From Spirochaetaceae bacterium (GTDB lineage: Bacteria; Spirochaetota; Spirochaetia; SZUA-6; Bin103), in assembly GCA_028820215.1 (NCBI GenBank), contig JAPPKD010000144.1:1-57229 (forward strand): a stretch of 57,229 nucleotides of DNA, in the 5' to 3' direction. Positions 42,501-51,725 of the stretch are shown piece by piece. Each line of letters opens with the position of its first letter. Position 1 is the stretch's first letter. Made by a program: the position numbers and the translations under genes. The notes under the pieces are model-generated. The model worked only from the letters and a program-made list of their open reading frames with translations. It ran no database searches and was not told the DNA's origin.

Positions 42501-45500
42501 ACGACCTCGGCGCTGTCCAGCCGCAGGTTGTGCGCCGCCACCGGTTCGCCGGCAGCGTCGGTGATGCTGGCACCGTTCAGCCGCAGCGCGTCCGCAGCGA
42601 TGGTGACTCCTCCGCCGAGGGAGTCGTCCGCCGCCCGCACCACGTAGCGGAAGTGCAGGCGCTCGTTGGCGCCGGACACGAAGTTCGCAACGCGCTTCGG
42701 CGCGGGGCCGGTCTGGCTCGCGGTGCCGCGTCCGCTGCGCGATGCCCCCGGCGGGTTCGAGCCGATGGTCAACTCCAACTGCGGCTGGCCGGCGACCGTC
42801 ACCTCCTTGTTGAACTGCACCTCCACGTCGACGCTCTCGCCGCGGCCGTAGGTGCCGCCGCTGCGCGGTGCGGACGTGACCGCCGCGCGCGTCGGCTTGG
42901 TCTGCGTCTTCGCGCCGCCGTTCACCGCGTGGCCGGAGCCGATGGCGGCCGCGGCCAGATTCAGGTCCGCCGGGTTGCCGGCGGCGTCGGCGATGGTGCC
43001 GCCGTTGAGGCTCAGGCCGCCGGCGGCCACGCCGATTCCGTCCGCATCGCGGTCCTGCTCCTGCACGGTGTAGCGGAACCGTACGTACTCCTGCCCGGAG
43101 GAAAAGAACGCGGCGTGGCGCTCTGCCGTGCCGACGGCGAGTGCCAGCCGCGGCATGCCGGTTACCGTCACCGGCTCGCTGAAGCGCACGGCGACCTGTA
43201 CGCTGTCGCCGCGGGCATAGGCGTCGCCGCCCGGCGGGAGCGACTCGATCAGCACGCTGCTCACCGTGGGCGGATCGTCATCCGGTTCGACGCCGTTCAC
43301 CGCGACGCCGAAGCCGAGGTTCGCGCTGCCGAGGCGCAGCACGGCTGCGTTGCCGGCGGCGTCGAGAATGGTGCCGCCGTTCAGGGCAAGGGCATCCACG
43401 GCGGCCCCCAGCGCGCCGCTGTCTCCATCCTGCACCACGTAGCGGAAGCGAACGACCTGCTCGCGGGAAGACGCGTAACCGGCGCTGCGCCGGCCGCTGC
43501 CGATGCTCAGCGTCAGCCGCGGCGCACCGGTGACGGTCACCTGCTCGCTGAACCGCACCTCGATCTCGATCGTCTCGCCGAACACGAAGGTACTGCCGCT
43601 CTGCGGTGCCGAGGTCAGCGTGACGGCAGCGACCTCGGGGGCGACGCTGTCCACCAGCGCGCCATCCACCCGGTGTCCGGCGGCGCCGGCGATGGCATGG
43701 ACGCCGAGATCGAGCTGCGCGGCATTGACGGTACGGTCGTTGATGCTGCCGCCGTTCAGGGTCAGCGCGCCGGCGGCGATGCCGATGCCGTCGGCGTCAC
43801 GGTCGTCACCTGCTACCCGGTAGCGGAACCACAGACTGCGCTCACCGGAGCGCACGAACGCGGCGCTGCGCGTCACGCTGCCCAGCGTCAAGGCCAGTTC
43901 CGGCGCTCCGGTTGCCGCTACCGGCTCGCTGAAGGCGACCTCGACCACGATCGTCTCGCCGCGCCCGTAGGTGGTGCCGGCGCGCGGCCGGGAGGCGATG
44001 GACACAGCGCTCACATTCGGCGCGGTCACCAGGCTGCCGTCCACCTTGCGGTCGGAATCCGCCGCCAGCGCGGCATGGGTCAGCACGGCGTCGGTGACGC
44101 CGTCGGCCGCCTTGATGCTGCCGCCGCCGAGCCGGATGGCATCGGCCGCGACGGCGATCCCGTCGCGGTCCACGTCGGAGGCCTGGACCTCGTAGTTGAA
44201 GGACAGCGTGCGGCCGAAGTGGGTCCCCCAGAACAGCGCCGCCCTGGTCCGGCCGCCGATGCTCAGCTCCACCCGGGGCGTACCGGCCACCCGGACCGAC
44301 CGGTTGAACACCACGCGCACCTCGATCGTCTCGCCGCGCTCGTAGGTATCGCCGCCGGCCGGTGACGAGCTGAAGAACAGGCTGCTCACGGCCGTCGCGG
44401 CGGCAGCGTCCCTCACCTGTCCCACCTTGCGGGTAGGATCGTCGGCGACCGCGGGATGGGTCAGCCGCGCGGCGGTGGTGCCGTCGGTGGCGGTGATGCT
44501 GCCGCCGTTGAGGCGCACGGCGTTGGCCGCAATGCTGACGCCGTCCGCGTCGGCGTCGAGTGCCTGCACCGTGTACTCGAATCCCAGCACCCGGACGCCC
44601 AAGCCGTAGCTTGAGAGGGTTGCCCGCGCGGTCCTGCTGCCGATGGTCAGCTCCACCTGGGGGCTCCCACTGACCGTCACCAGGCGGTCGAAGATGACGT
44701 GGACGCTGATCGTCTCGCCGCGCTGGTAGGCGTCACCGCTGTCCGGAACCCCGACGAAGTAGATGCGGGTGAGCGCCGGACCGGTGACCTGGATGCCGTC
44801 CACCCTGCGGGTGGCGTCGTCGGGCAGCGCCGCGTGGCTCAGGTCGGCGGCGGTGGCGCGGTCGGCGGTGGTGATACGGCCGCCGTTGAGTCGGATCGCG
44901 TCGGCTCCGATGCTGACGCCGTCCGCGTCGAAGTCCGTCTCCTGCACCACGTACTTGAAGTGCAGGTCGGTGACGCCGCCGAAGCCGCGGCCGTGCGAGT
45001 AGCGCGCCAGCCTGGTCTGGCCGCCGATGGTCAGCGCCAGCCGCAGGCTGCCGGAGCCGCTCACGTAGCGGTCGAACTCGACTTTCACCTCGATGGTCTC
45101 GCCGAGCTGGTAGGTGGCGCCGGCGGCCGGCGAGCCGACGAAGGAGATGCGGCTCACCGACGGCGCGGTCGCCTGGTTGCCGTTCACCTTGCGACCGCGG
45201 TCGGCGGCGACCGGCGCGTGCGCCAGGATCGCGTCGGTTACGCCGTCGGCGGCCTTGATGCTGCCGCCGCCGAGCCGGATCGCGTTGGCCGCGATGCTGA
45301 CCCCGTCCGCATCCAGGTCTCCGGCCTGCACCGTGTAACTGAATGCCAGCGCCGTGGGTCCGGGCACGTAGGCCAGCGCCGCCGGCCGGGTGCGGCTGCC
45401 GATGCTCAGCTCCACGGAGGGAGTGCCGGAGTACGTGATCGGCTGGTTGAACTCCACCCGCACGTCGATGTTCTCGCCGCGCTGGAACGTGGCGCCCGAC

Positions 45501-48500
45501 AGCGGGGTGGTGATGAAGGCGATGCTGCTCACCACCGGCCCCGTGATCCGGCCGTCCACCTTGCGGGTTGCGTCCGCCGCCACCACGGCGTGGCTCAGGT
45601 CGGCGTCGGTGACTCCGTCGGCGGCCTTCACGCTGCCGCCGTTGAGGCTGATTGCATCGGCTGCGATGGCGATTCCGTCGCCGTCCAGGTCCGCCGCCTG
45701 CACGGAGTACTCGAAGTACAGGGCGTTCGCCGCCGAGTCGGCGGAGGCGAACGCCGCCGTGCGGGTGCCGCTGCCGACCAGCAGCGCTACCCGCGGACTA
45801 CCGCTCACCGTGACCGCGCGGTTGAACATCACCTGCACCCGGATCGTCTCGCCACGGACGTAGGTGCCGGCGCCGACGGGGCGGCCGGCGAAGGCGATGG
45901 CACTCACCGCGGGTGCGGTGACCCGGCTGCCGTCCACCTTGCGGCCGGGGTCGGCGGCCACGGCGGCGTGCGCCAGGTCCGCGGCGGTGCCGGTGTCGAC
46001 CGCGGCCGTGATGGCGCCGCTGGCGAGGCTGATGGCGTCGGCCGCGATGCTGATCCCGTCCGCGTCCGCGTCCTGAGTCTGCACGGTGTAGGCGAAAGTC
46101 AGGACTCGGTCGGAGGACGCGGCGGTGAAGGCCGCCGGGCGGGTCCGGCTGCCGATGATCAGGCCGATCCGGGGGCTGCCGGTCACGGTCACGCGCTTGT
46201 CGAACGCGACCCACACCCGGACGGTCTCGCCCAGCTCGTAGGTGTCGCCGCTCGCCGGCGACCCCGAGAAGGACACCGCGGTCACCGCCGGAGCGCTGAC
46301 TTGGCCGCCGTCCACCTTGCGCCCCGCGTCAGCCGGCACCGCGGCGTGGCCGAGCACGGCGTCGACCGTGTCGTCGTCGGCGTCGGTGATGGTACCGCCG
46401 TTGAGACGGATCGCATTGGCCGGGATGGCGATACCGTCCGCGTCCCGGTCGCTCGCCTGCACCGCGTATTGGAACGCCAGCGTAGTGACACCCGTGGCGG
46501 ACGGGGTTGAGAAGGCGGCCTGCCGGGTCCGGCTGCCGACGGTCAGAGCCAACCCCGGACTGCCGATTACCGTGACCGGCTTGTCGAAGGTGACCGTCAC
46601 CGCGATCGTCTCCCCGAGCTCGTAGGTGTCGCCGCTCGCGGGCGACCCCGAGAACGCGACCCCGCTCACCGCCGGCGGCCGGACGCGGCTGCCGTCCACC
46701 TTGCGGTTGCGGCTCGCCGCCACCGGCAGGTGGCGCAGGCCGGCGGCGGTAGTGCCGTCCAGCGCCGTGATGCTGCCGCCGCCGAGGCTGATGGCATCGG
46801 CCGCGATGCTGACCCCGTCCGGGTCCCGGTCGTCGGCCTGCACCGTGTACTCGAAGGCGAGTCGCTGCGTCCCGGAGACGTAGGTCGCCGCCCGCGACCG
46901 GCTGCCGACGGTCAGCGCCACTTGCGGGCTGCCGGTCACCGTCACCGTGCGGGAGAACACCACCTCCACCGCGATCGTTTCGCCGCGGCCGTAGGTATCG
47001 CCGCTCGCGGGCGACCCCGAGAACGAGACGTGGCTCACCGCCGGTGCCGTGACCGTGCCGCCGTCCACGCGATGGGCCGAATTCACCGCCGTATGCGCCA
47101 GCACGGCGTCGGTGGCGTCCGCCGCGGCGGCCTTGATGGTGCCGCCGTTGAGGCTGAGGCCGTTGACGGCGATGGCGATGCCGTCGTCGTCCAGATCGAC
47201 CGCCTGCACCGGGTAGTCGAAGAACAGGTACTGGGAATGGGAGGTGCGGTAGGCCGCCTGCCTGGTGGCGGTGCCGATAGTCAGCGCCACCTGCGGACTG
47301 CCGGTCGCGGTCACCGGCCGGTCGAACGCCACCGACACCCGGATGGTCTCGCCCAGCTCGTAGGTGGCGCCGTCCGCCGGCGTGTTGGAGATGGAAACGC
47401 TGGTCACGGTGGGCGCCGCGGCCACGCTGCCGTCCACCTTGCGGTTCGCGTCGGCCGTCACCGCCGCGTGCGTCAGGTCGGCATCGGCGGCGCTGTCGGC
47501 GTCCTTGATGGTGCCGCCGGCGAGGCTGAGGGCGTTGGCCGCGATGCCGATGCCGTCGCTGTCCGAATCCGCCGCCTGCACCAGGTACTCGAACGACAGC
47601 GAGCTGATGCCGGACCGGGTACCGGAAGAGAAGACGGCGGCCCCGGTGCCGCTGCCGATGGTCAGCGCCACCTGCGGATTGCCGGTCACCGTCACCGGGC
47701 GGTCGAACACCACCTCCACCCGGATCGCCTCGCCGAACTGGTAGGTGTCGCCGTGCGCGGGCTGGGAGCTGAAGAACAGTCGGCTCACCGCCGGTGCCGC
47801 GCCCGCGACGCTGGCCCCCACCTTGCGGCTCGGGTCGGCCGCCACCGCGGCGTGGGTGAGAACGGCGTCGGTGACGCCGTCGGCGCCCTTGATGGTGCCG
47901 CCGGCGAGGCGGATGGCGTTGGCCGCGATGCTGACGCCGTCGGTGTCCTCGTCCCCGTCCTGCACCCGGTAGTCGAAGGTCGCCGTCGTGCCGGAGCTGC
48001 CGACCGAGAAGAAGGCCGCGGCGCGGGTCGTTGAGCCCACGGTGAGATCGACGACCGGGTTGCCCGTGACCGCCACCGGCCGGCTGAACCGGACTTCCAC
48101 CTGGATCGACTGGCCCGGCCGGTAGGTGTTGCCGGCGGGCGCGGAGCCGGCAAAGGAGACGCCGGTCACGGCCGGCGCCACCACCAGGCTGCCGTCCACC
48201 TTGCGGGTGGCGTCCGCGGCCACTGCCGCGTGGGTCAGCACCGCGTCCGTGGTGCCGTCGGCAGCGGCCTGGATGCTGCCGCCGGCCAGGCCGAGGGCGT
48301 TGGCCGCGATGCCGATGCCGTCCGCGTCGCGGTCGCTCGCCTGCACCGTGTAGCCGAAGGAGGCGGTAATCCCGCTGATCGAGGAAAACGCCGCCGCCCG
48401 CGTGTGGCTGCCGATGGCCAGCGCCACCTGCGGCGTGCCCGTCACCGTCACCGGCCGGTCGAACTCCACCTGCACCTGGATCTTCTCGCCGAGCGCGTAG

Positions 48501-50236
48501 GTGCTGCCGCCGGCGGGCGAACCGGAGAAGGAGATGCTGCTCACCGCGGGAGCGGAGGTCTTGCCGTCCACCTTGCGGCTGGAGCTGGCGGATACCGCGG
48601 TGTGGGTCAGCACGGCGTCGGTGGTGGTGCCGCTCTTCCTGATGGTGCCGCCGTTCAGGCCGAGGGCGTTGGCGGCGATGCTGACGCCGTCCAGGTCGAG
48701 GTCGCTCCCCTGCACCGTGTAGCCGAAGGTGAGCTCGGTGGCGCTGCGGTCGGAGCTGGAGTAGGTCGCGTTCCGGGTGTGGCTGCCCACGCTCACCGCC
48801 ACCTGCGGACTGCCGGTCACGGTCACCGCCTCGCTGAAACGGACCGTCACCTCGAGCGACTCCCCCTGCCGGAAGTACTCACCGCTCGCCGGAGAGCTGG
48901 AGAACCAGACGAAGCTCACCACCGGCCCGGCGGCCACTGCACCCACCCTGCGACGGGGGTCCGCGGCCACCGCCGTGTGACTCAGGTCGGCGTCGGTGGT
49001 GCCGTCGGTGGCGGTGATGGTGCCGCCGTTGAGACGCATGGCGTTGGCGGCGATGCTGACGCCGTCCGTGTCCCGGTCCAGCGCCTGCACCTCGTACTCG
49101 AAGCGCAGCACCTGGATGCCGAGACGGGAGACGTTGCTGGGGTACGTCGCGTACCTGGTCCGGCTACCGATGGTCAGCGCCACCTGGGGACTGCCGGTCA
49201 CGTTGACCTTCCGGTCGAGATTGGCCTGCACCGCGATCGTCTCGCCGGGCTGGTAGCTGTTGCCGGTCTTGGGCGACCCGGTGAAGTAGACGCTGCTCAC
49301 CGACGGTGCGGAGACTTGGCTGCCGGCGACCTTGCGGCTGGAGTCGTCGGACACCGCGGAGTGGGTCAGCGAGGCGTCGGTCGTGCCGTCGGCGGCGGCC
49401 TTGATGCTGCCGCCGTTGAGGCGGATGGCGTCGGCCGCGATGCTGATGCCGTCACCGTCCCGGTCCGCGGCCTGCACCTCGTAGTCGAAGTACAGATCGG
49501 TGATGCCGCCCCGGCCGCGGCCGTAGGCATAGCCTGCCAGCCTGGTTTCGCTGCCGATCGTGAGCGCCACCTGCAGGCTGCCACGGGTGCTCACGAAGCG
49601 GTCGAACACGACCTTCACCTCGATCTCCTCGCCGAGCTGGTAGGTGTCTCCCGAGGCCGGCGTGCCATGAAAGGAGACGGAGCTCACCGACGGCGTGTCG
49701 AAGCGGCTGCCGTCCACCTTGTGGCTCGCACCGGCCGTGACCGCGGAGTGGGTCAGCACTGCGTCGACCGTGTCGTCGCCCGCGGCCTTGATGCTGCCGC
49801 CATTGAGGCTGATGGCATCGGCGGGGATGCTGATGCCGTCCGTGTCGCTGTCCGTGGACTGCACGGTGTATTCGAAGAACAGGGACAACGCGCTGGCCCG
49901 CGTGCCCGCGAAAGAGTCGAGTGAGGCGGTCCTGGTCTGGCTGCCGATCGACACGCTCACCTGGGGGGTGCCCGTGACGGCCACGCGAAGGTCGAAATCG
50001 ACCCGCACCGTAATGGTGTCGCCGCGCTGGTAGGTGCCGCCCGGGGCCGAGCTGAACAGCGAGACTTCGCTCACCGTGGGGGCCGAATTGTTCTGCGCCA
50101 CGACATCGCTTACCGCCAGACCGCCCGCGGTCATGACGAGCAGCAGGTACGCGACAACCGTTCCGAATCGGCGAGTGAGCGAATTCGCTGGCACGACGGG
50201 TCCAGTTCTTACTTTGAAATGGCCGGCCATGTCCAC
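39590..50236 (-). CDS. Giant autotransporter adhesin, about 22 Ig-like repeats, cadherin-like domain and C-terminal beta-barrel
   Basis: 3,548 residues. The N-terminus is a signal peptide (RRFGTVVAYLLLVMTAGGLAVSDVVAQ). About 22 repeats of some 125-130 residues follow, each with the pattern VSSVSFSGSPASGDTYELGE...VTVTGSPQVALTIGSRTR...YTVQASDRDADGI.IAANAIRLNGGTI, an SwmB/Ig-like module with Asp-rich turns that may bind calcium. After these come a cadherin-like domain (from VHLGCVALAAPDRHISYAI), an Ig-like spacer, and a C-terminal autotransporter barrel of about 480 residues ending in an aromatic residue (EGTLGY). It should be displayed on the cell surface as an adhesin. It begins 48 bases after the isomerase gene and may share its transcript. 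The start may be GTG at 50236 or ATG two codons later. Confidence 0.9.
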   Translation of the reverse strand: MDMAGHFKVRTGPVVPANSLTRRFGTVVAYLLLVMTAGGLAVSDVVAQNNSAPTVSEVSLFSSAPGGTYQRGDTITVRVDFDLRVAVTGTPQVSVSIGSQTRTASLDSFAGTRASALSLFFEYTVQSTDSDTDGISIPADAISLNGGSIKAAGDDTVDAVLTHSAVTAGASHKVDGSRFDTPSVSSVSFHGTPASGDTYQLGEEIEVKVVFDRFVSTRGSLQVALTIGSETRLAGYAYGRGRGGITDLYFDYEVQAADRDGDGISIAADAIRLNGGSIKAAADGTTDASLTHSAVSDDSSRKVAGSQVSAPSVSSVYFTGSPKTGNSYQPGETIAVQANLDRKVNVTGSPQVALTIGSRTRYATYPSNVSRLGIQVLRFEYEVQALDRDTDGVSIAANAMRLNGGTITATDGTTDADLSHTAVAADPRRRVGAVAAGPVVSFVWFSSSPASGEYFRQGESLEVTVRFSEAVTVTGSPQVAVSVGSHTRNATYSSSDRSATELTFGYTVQGSDLDLDGVSIAANALGLNGGTIRKSGTTTDAVLTHTAVSASSSRKVDGKTSAPAVSSISFSGSPAGGSTYALGEKIQVQVEFDRPVTVTGTPQVALAIGSHTRAAAFSSISGITASFGYTVQASDRDADGIGIAANALGLAGGSIQAAADGTTDAVLTHAAVAADATRKVDGSLVVAPAVTGVSFAGSAPAGNTYRPGQSIQVEVRFSRPVAVTGNPVVDLTVGSTTRAAAFFSVGSSGTTATFDYRVQDGDEDTDGVSIAANAIRLAGGTIKGADGVTDAVLTHAAVAADPSRKVGASVAGAAPAVSRLFFSSQPAHGDTYQFGEAIRVEVVFDRPVTVTGNPQVALTIGSGTGAAVFSSGTRSGISSLSFEYLVQAADSDSDGIGIAANALSLAGGTIKDADSAADADLTHAAVTADANRKVDGSVAAAPTVTSVSISNTPADGATYELGETIRVSVAFDRPVTATGSPQVALTIGTATRQAAYRTSHSQYLFFDYPVQAVDLDDDGIAIAVNGLSLNGGTIKAAAADATDAVLAHTAVNSAHRVDGGTVTAPAVSHVSFSGSPASGDTYGRGETIAVEVVFSRTVTVTGSPQVALTVGSRSRAATYVSGTQRLAFEYTVQADDRDPDGVSIAADAISLGGGSITALDGTTAAGLRHLPVAASRNRKVDGSRVRPPAVSGVAFSGSPASGDTYELGETIAVTVTFDKPVTVIGSPGLALTVGSRTRQAAFSTPSATGVTTLAFQYAVQASDRDADGIAIPANAIRLNGGTITDADDDTVDAVLGHAAVPADAGRKVDGGQVSAPAVTAVSFSGSPASGDTYELGETVRVWVAFDKRVTVTGSPRIGLIIGSRTRPAAFTAASSDRVLTFAYTVQTQDADADGISIAADAISLASGAITAAVDTGTAADLAHAAVAADPGRKVDGSRVTAPAVSAIAFAGRPVGAGTYVRGETIRVQVMFNRAVTVSGSPRVALLVGSGTRTAAFASADSAANALYFEYSVQAADLDGDGIAIAADAISLNGGSVKAADGVTDADLSHAVVAADATRKVDGRITGPVVSSIAFITTPLSGATFQRGENIDVRVEFNQPITYSGTPSVELSIGSRTRPAALAYVPGPTALAFSYTVQAGDLDADGVSIAANAIRLGGGSIKAADGVTDAILAHAPVAADRGRKVNGNQATAPSVSRISFVGSPAAGATYQLGETIEVKVEFDRYVSGSGSLRLALTIGGQTRLARYSHGRGFGGVTDLHFKYVVQETDFDADGVSIGADAIRLNGGRITTADRATAADLSHAALPDDATRRVDGIQVTGPALTRIYFVGVPDSGDAYQRGETISVHVIFDRLVTVSGSPQVELTIGSRTARATLSSYGLGVRVLGFEYTVQALDADADGVSIAANAVRLNGGSITATDGTTAARLTHPAVADDPTRKVGQVRDAAAATAVSSLFFSSSPAGGDTYERGETIEVRVVFNRSVRVAGTPRVELSIGGRTRAALFWGTHFGRTLSFNYEVQASDVDRDGIAVAADAIRLGGGSIKAADGVTDAVLTHAALAADSDRKVDGSLVTAPNVSAVSIASRPRAGTTYGRGETIVVEVAFSEPVAATGAPELALTLGSVTRSAAFVRSGERSLWFRYRVAGDDRDADGIGIAAGALTLNGGSINDRTVNAAQLDLGVHAIAGAAGHRVDGALVDSVAPEVAAVTLTSAPQSGSTFVFGETIEIEVRFSEQVTVTGAPRLTLSIGSGRRSAGYASSREQVVRFRYVVQDGDSGALGAAVDALALNGGTILDAAGNAAVLRLGSANLGFGVAVNGVEPDDDPPTVSSVLIESLPPGGDAYARGDSVQVAVRFSEPVTVTGMPRLALAVGTAERHAAFFSSGQEYVRFRYTVQEQDRDADGIGVAAGGLSLNGGTIADAAGNPADLNLAAAAIGSGHAVNGGAKTQTKPTRAAVTSAPRSGGTYGRGESVDVEVQFNKEVTVAGQPQLELTIGSNPPGASRSGRGTASQTGPAPKRVANFVSGANERLHFRYVVRAADDSLGGGVTIAADALRLNGASITDAAGEPVAAHNLRLDSAEVVHGDPVDGGVNEPATAERVAVTSAPQDHRTYRLGEAIVVEVRFSTEVAVSGAPQLELAIDGTGTATTAKRRASFVDADRDTLRFRYPVQAGDDDSDGIGIPANALHLNGGAIVDLLGDAVELGLGQAELVIPADNVNGQTADSTAPVVESVAIVSKPPSGRYVYADRISMEVTFSEPVDVTGNPQLELHVGTGSRRAGFSQGIGPRSDTVEFVYTVQKGDRDDDGVVIPADALRLNGGAIRDGAGNDADLSTSAVQPSMDHAVDAVDAGVLIGCKQPVAAARTLSRVAAGGSGSGLDNYDFKLALELEENRDGSERPVHLGCVALAAPDRHISYAITAGNDEERFAVGAADGLLSYVGRGEDAEHTREYPLTITAQDGREALVLMVRVAIVDVNDQGLVTLSTTQPRTGEELSARLDDQDDHVRDLRWQWWRRTALDGEWTAIVDATASSYTPAAADAGSSLQARVTYADVHGNQGAESEQTEAVEGGPNRRDRMLQLGLAGFGRAVATSAVNVIGQRFAPPAAPESHRARVDITLNRRSIALTELGDTLARARLVSSLAEAFGVHVTPDRTVSFQPSPGEALLANSSFSVGRRHGAGRWGFWGAGDLSRFEGDLDGIKQEGDVIAGYLGADYRVSPSALLGLAASYSTLDLTSATEEDGDATLTSHLVNVYPYGSWAPVEGLGLWGLAGLGTGGVRLTDAGSSPDGDLRMWLGATGQRVELLSGSVLSVAAKSDGFITGVMSGGGLPSVGASAWRVRVLLEGGVEWRAGDSVLSGSAELGGRLDGGDAEHGLGVETGAEISLRHTGIGLGLSGRGRMLLVHEDSRLRDWGVSAMLDWRPPGLGSGPAVSITPVWGSPAGGVTRLWHDRTVILGDHGGGSPTRDGSGWLPDSAAVKLSYALEVRDVGWLESYAEVGIEDEDARLLRIGVAVDVPETTGPLRMHIEAFGQRTAETGNSSSYRVGLEGTLGY
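41710..50085 (-). repeat. Tandem coding repeats of the giant autotransporter
   Basis: About 22 head-to-tail units of 375-390 bp within the gene. Each opens with a segment coding GSPASGDTYELGET or a variant and closes with RKVDG. Short blocks recur nearly unchanged, whereas the loops between strands differ. The first 16 or so units share a long form (LTHAAVAADATRKVDG), and the last five are shorter and more diverged (NGG.I.DAAGN). That pattern fits expansion by recombination on top of an older core. Confidence 0.85.
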
Positions 50237-50284
50237 AACTATTGCATCAAAGTTATGGGTCCTGTGAGTAGCTGTTTCGTATCT

Positions 50285-51112
50285 TCAGCTTGACGCACCA
50301 CCGGATTTCAGGTACTCGCGCAGCTTGCCCGCGTACTGGGACAGGACGCCTTCCGCGTCGTGCTCGGTGCCGCGGCCGTGGATGATCTCCACCGACGCGT
50401 AGCCTTCGAAGCCGGCGTCGGCCAACAGGCGCAGCGGCGGCTCGTGATCATACAGGCCCTCACCCAGCGCCGCGGCCCGCGATCGGCCGTCCGGGCCGTA
50501 CTCGTAGTCGTGCACGTGCAGGTGCCGGGTCAACGCCGACAGGTTCTGGAACGTCACCTCCGGCCGCTCCAGGACCCGCATGGGGTGCAGCAGGTCCCAG
50601 AGCACCGCGCAACGCGCGTGGCCGACGCGCTCCACCACCGCCCGCACCGGGGCCGACGCGCTCCAGAAGTCGTGCGTCTCCATCAGCACCGTCACCGAGC
50701 GGGCTTCGGCCTCGTCCATCACCGCCCGGTAACCGTCGGCCACGTAGTCGACGATCGGCAGCAGATCGCCGGGGGCATGCGCGCCTCCGAAGGTCCGCAG
50801 GCAGGGGGCGCCCAGGTCACCCGCCAGCTCGATGTAGCGGCGCAGGTCGTCGACCTGCCCGGCGCGCTCGGCGGCATCGGGGGTCGCCATCTTCACCCCG
50901 GTGGCCAGGCAGCAGAACTCCAGCCCGTCGCCGGCCAGCCGGTCGCGCGCGGCGCGCCGCTCGGCCGGCGTCATCGAAGCCTCTATTCCGGCGGCGTGAT
51001 CCCACTCCACGCGGGGCTCCAGCCCGCGATAGCCGTGGCGCTTCATCGCCGACACGATCTCGTCGAGCGTCCAGTCCGGGCAGACGCTGGTCATGGTTGC
51101 CAGATGTATCAC
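50285..51112 (-). CDS. Sugar phosphate isomerase/epimerase-like TIM-barrel protein
   Basis: 275 residues of the xylose-isomerase-like/AP endonuclease 2 fold. Metal-ligand motifs are visible: VLMETHDFWSA (Glu-x-His), VLWDLLHPMR (Asp plus His), LHVHDYEYG and the final YASVEIIHG (Glu). The order matches inosose isomerases, tagatose-epimerase-like and hydroxypyruvate isomerase-like enzymes. The substrate is not known. The gene fits with the many Gfo/Idh/MocA and sugar uptake genes to the left. It diverges from nrdR. The next gene on its strand is the giant adhesin. Confidence 0.82.
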   Translation of the reverse strand: MIHLATMTSVCPDWTLDEIVSAMKRHGYRGLEPRVEWDHAAGIEASMTPAERRAARDRLAGDGLEFCCLATGVKMATPDAAERAGQVDDLRRYIELAGDLGAPCLRTFGGAHAPGDLLPIVDYVADGYRAVMDEAEARSVTVLMETHDFWSASAPVRAVVERVGHARCAVLWDLLHPMRVLERPEVTFQNLSALTRHLHVHDYEYGPDGRSRAAALGEGLYDHEPPLRLLADAGFEGYASVEIIHGRGTEHDAEGVLSQYAGKLREYLKSGGASS

Positions 51113-51149
51113 GGCGGCATCTTAACGATGTGACAGACGAGTGTTGACA

Positions 51150-51197
51150 CCGCCTCATGTAGCGCTCCATTGTGGCCGATACCACTATATATGGACA
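51150..51197 (+). promoter_or_regulatory. Tandem NrdR boxes upstream of nrdR-nrdJ
   Basis: A box CCACTATATATGGACA at 51182-51197 matches the NrdR consensus (acaCwAtATaTwGtgt) at 11 of 16 places. A weaker copy, CCGCCTCATGTAGCGC at 51150-51165 (about 8 of 16), lies 32 bases upstream, which is the three-turn spacing usual for NrdR box pairs. A TTGACA at 51144-51149 is a possible -35. The boxes lie just before the nrdR ribosome site, so NrdR should repress itself and nrdJ when dATP is high. Confidence 0.7.
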
Positions 51198-51218
51198 AAG
51201 GAGGAAAGGAGGTGCCGG

Positions 51219-51725
51219 ATGCGCTGCCCGGTGTGTGACTCGCACGACAGCCGCGTCATCGAGTCGCGACCGCTCGACGGCGGACGCGCGATCCGGCGGC
51301 GGCGCAGCTGTCGCGCATGCGCGCGCCGCTTCACCACCTACGAGCACGTGGAACGGAGCGCGCCGACGGTGGTCAAGGCGAACGGCAGCCGCGAGGCGTT
51401 CGAGCGCGGCAAGGTGATGGCCGGGTTGCAGAAGGCGTGCGCCAAGCGGCCGGTGTCCGCGGCCCGGCTGACCCGGGTCGTCGACGACCTGGAGACGCGG
51501 CTGCGCGCATCGGGCCCGGAGGTCAGCTCGCGGACGATCGGCGAACTGATCGCCGAGCAGCTCCGGCATCTGGACGAGGTCGCCTACGTCCGCTTCGCAT
51601 CCGTCTATGGACGCTTCACCGATACCGGGGCGTTCCGGAACGAGATCGACCGGCTGGAGGGCCGTACGGAGGAACCGTACGAGGAACCGGCCTCCGTGCA
51701 GGAGAGAACCGAGGAGCATGGCTGA
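51219..51725 (+). CDS. nrdR: Transcriptional repressor NrdR
   Basis: 168 residues. The N-terminal zinc ribbon MRCPVCDSHDSRVIESRP...RRRRSCRACARRFTTYE has four cysteines (Cys3, Cys6 and the CxxC near 30). It is followed by the ATP-cone, with VVKANGSREAFERGKVMAGLQKAC. It binds ATP or dATP and represses ribonucleotide reductase genes. The ATG at 51219 follows a very strong site (AAAGGAGG and GGAGGTG). Its end overlaps nrdJ by eight bases. The C-terminal tail of about 20 acidic residues (EEPYEEPASVQERTEEHG) exceeds the usual length. Confidence 0.96.
   Translation: MRCPVCDSHDSRVIESRPLDGGRAIRRRRSCRACARRFTTYEHVERSAPTVVKANGSREAFERGKVMAGLQKACAKRPVSAARLTRVVDDLETRLRASGPEVSSRTIGELIAEQLRHLDEVAYVRFASVYGRFTDTGAFRNEIDRLEGRTEEPYEEPASVQERTEEHG

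Noticed and set aside
41000..49924. Long plus-strand open frames antisense to the giant autotransporter
   Set aside because: Products are repetitive GRDADAV-type strings that mirror the repeats on the other strand.
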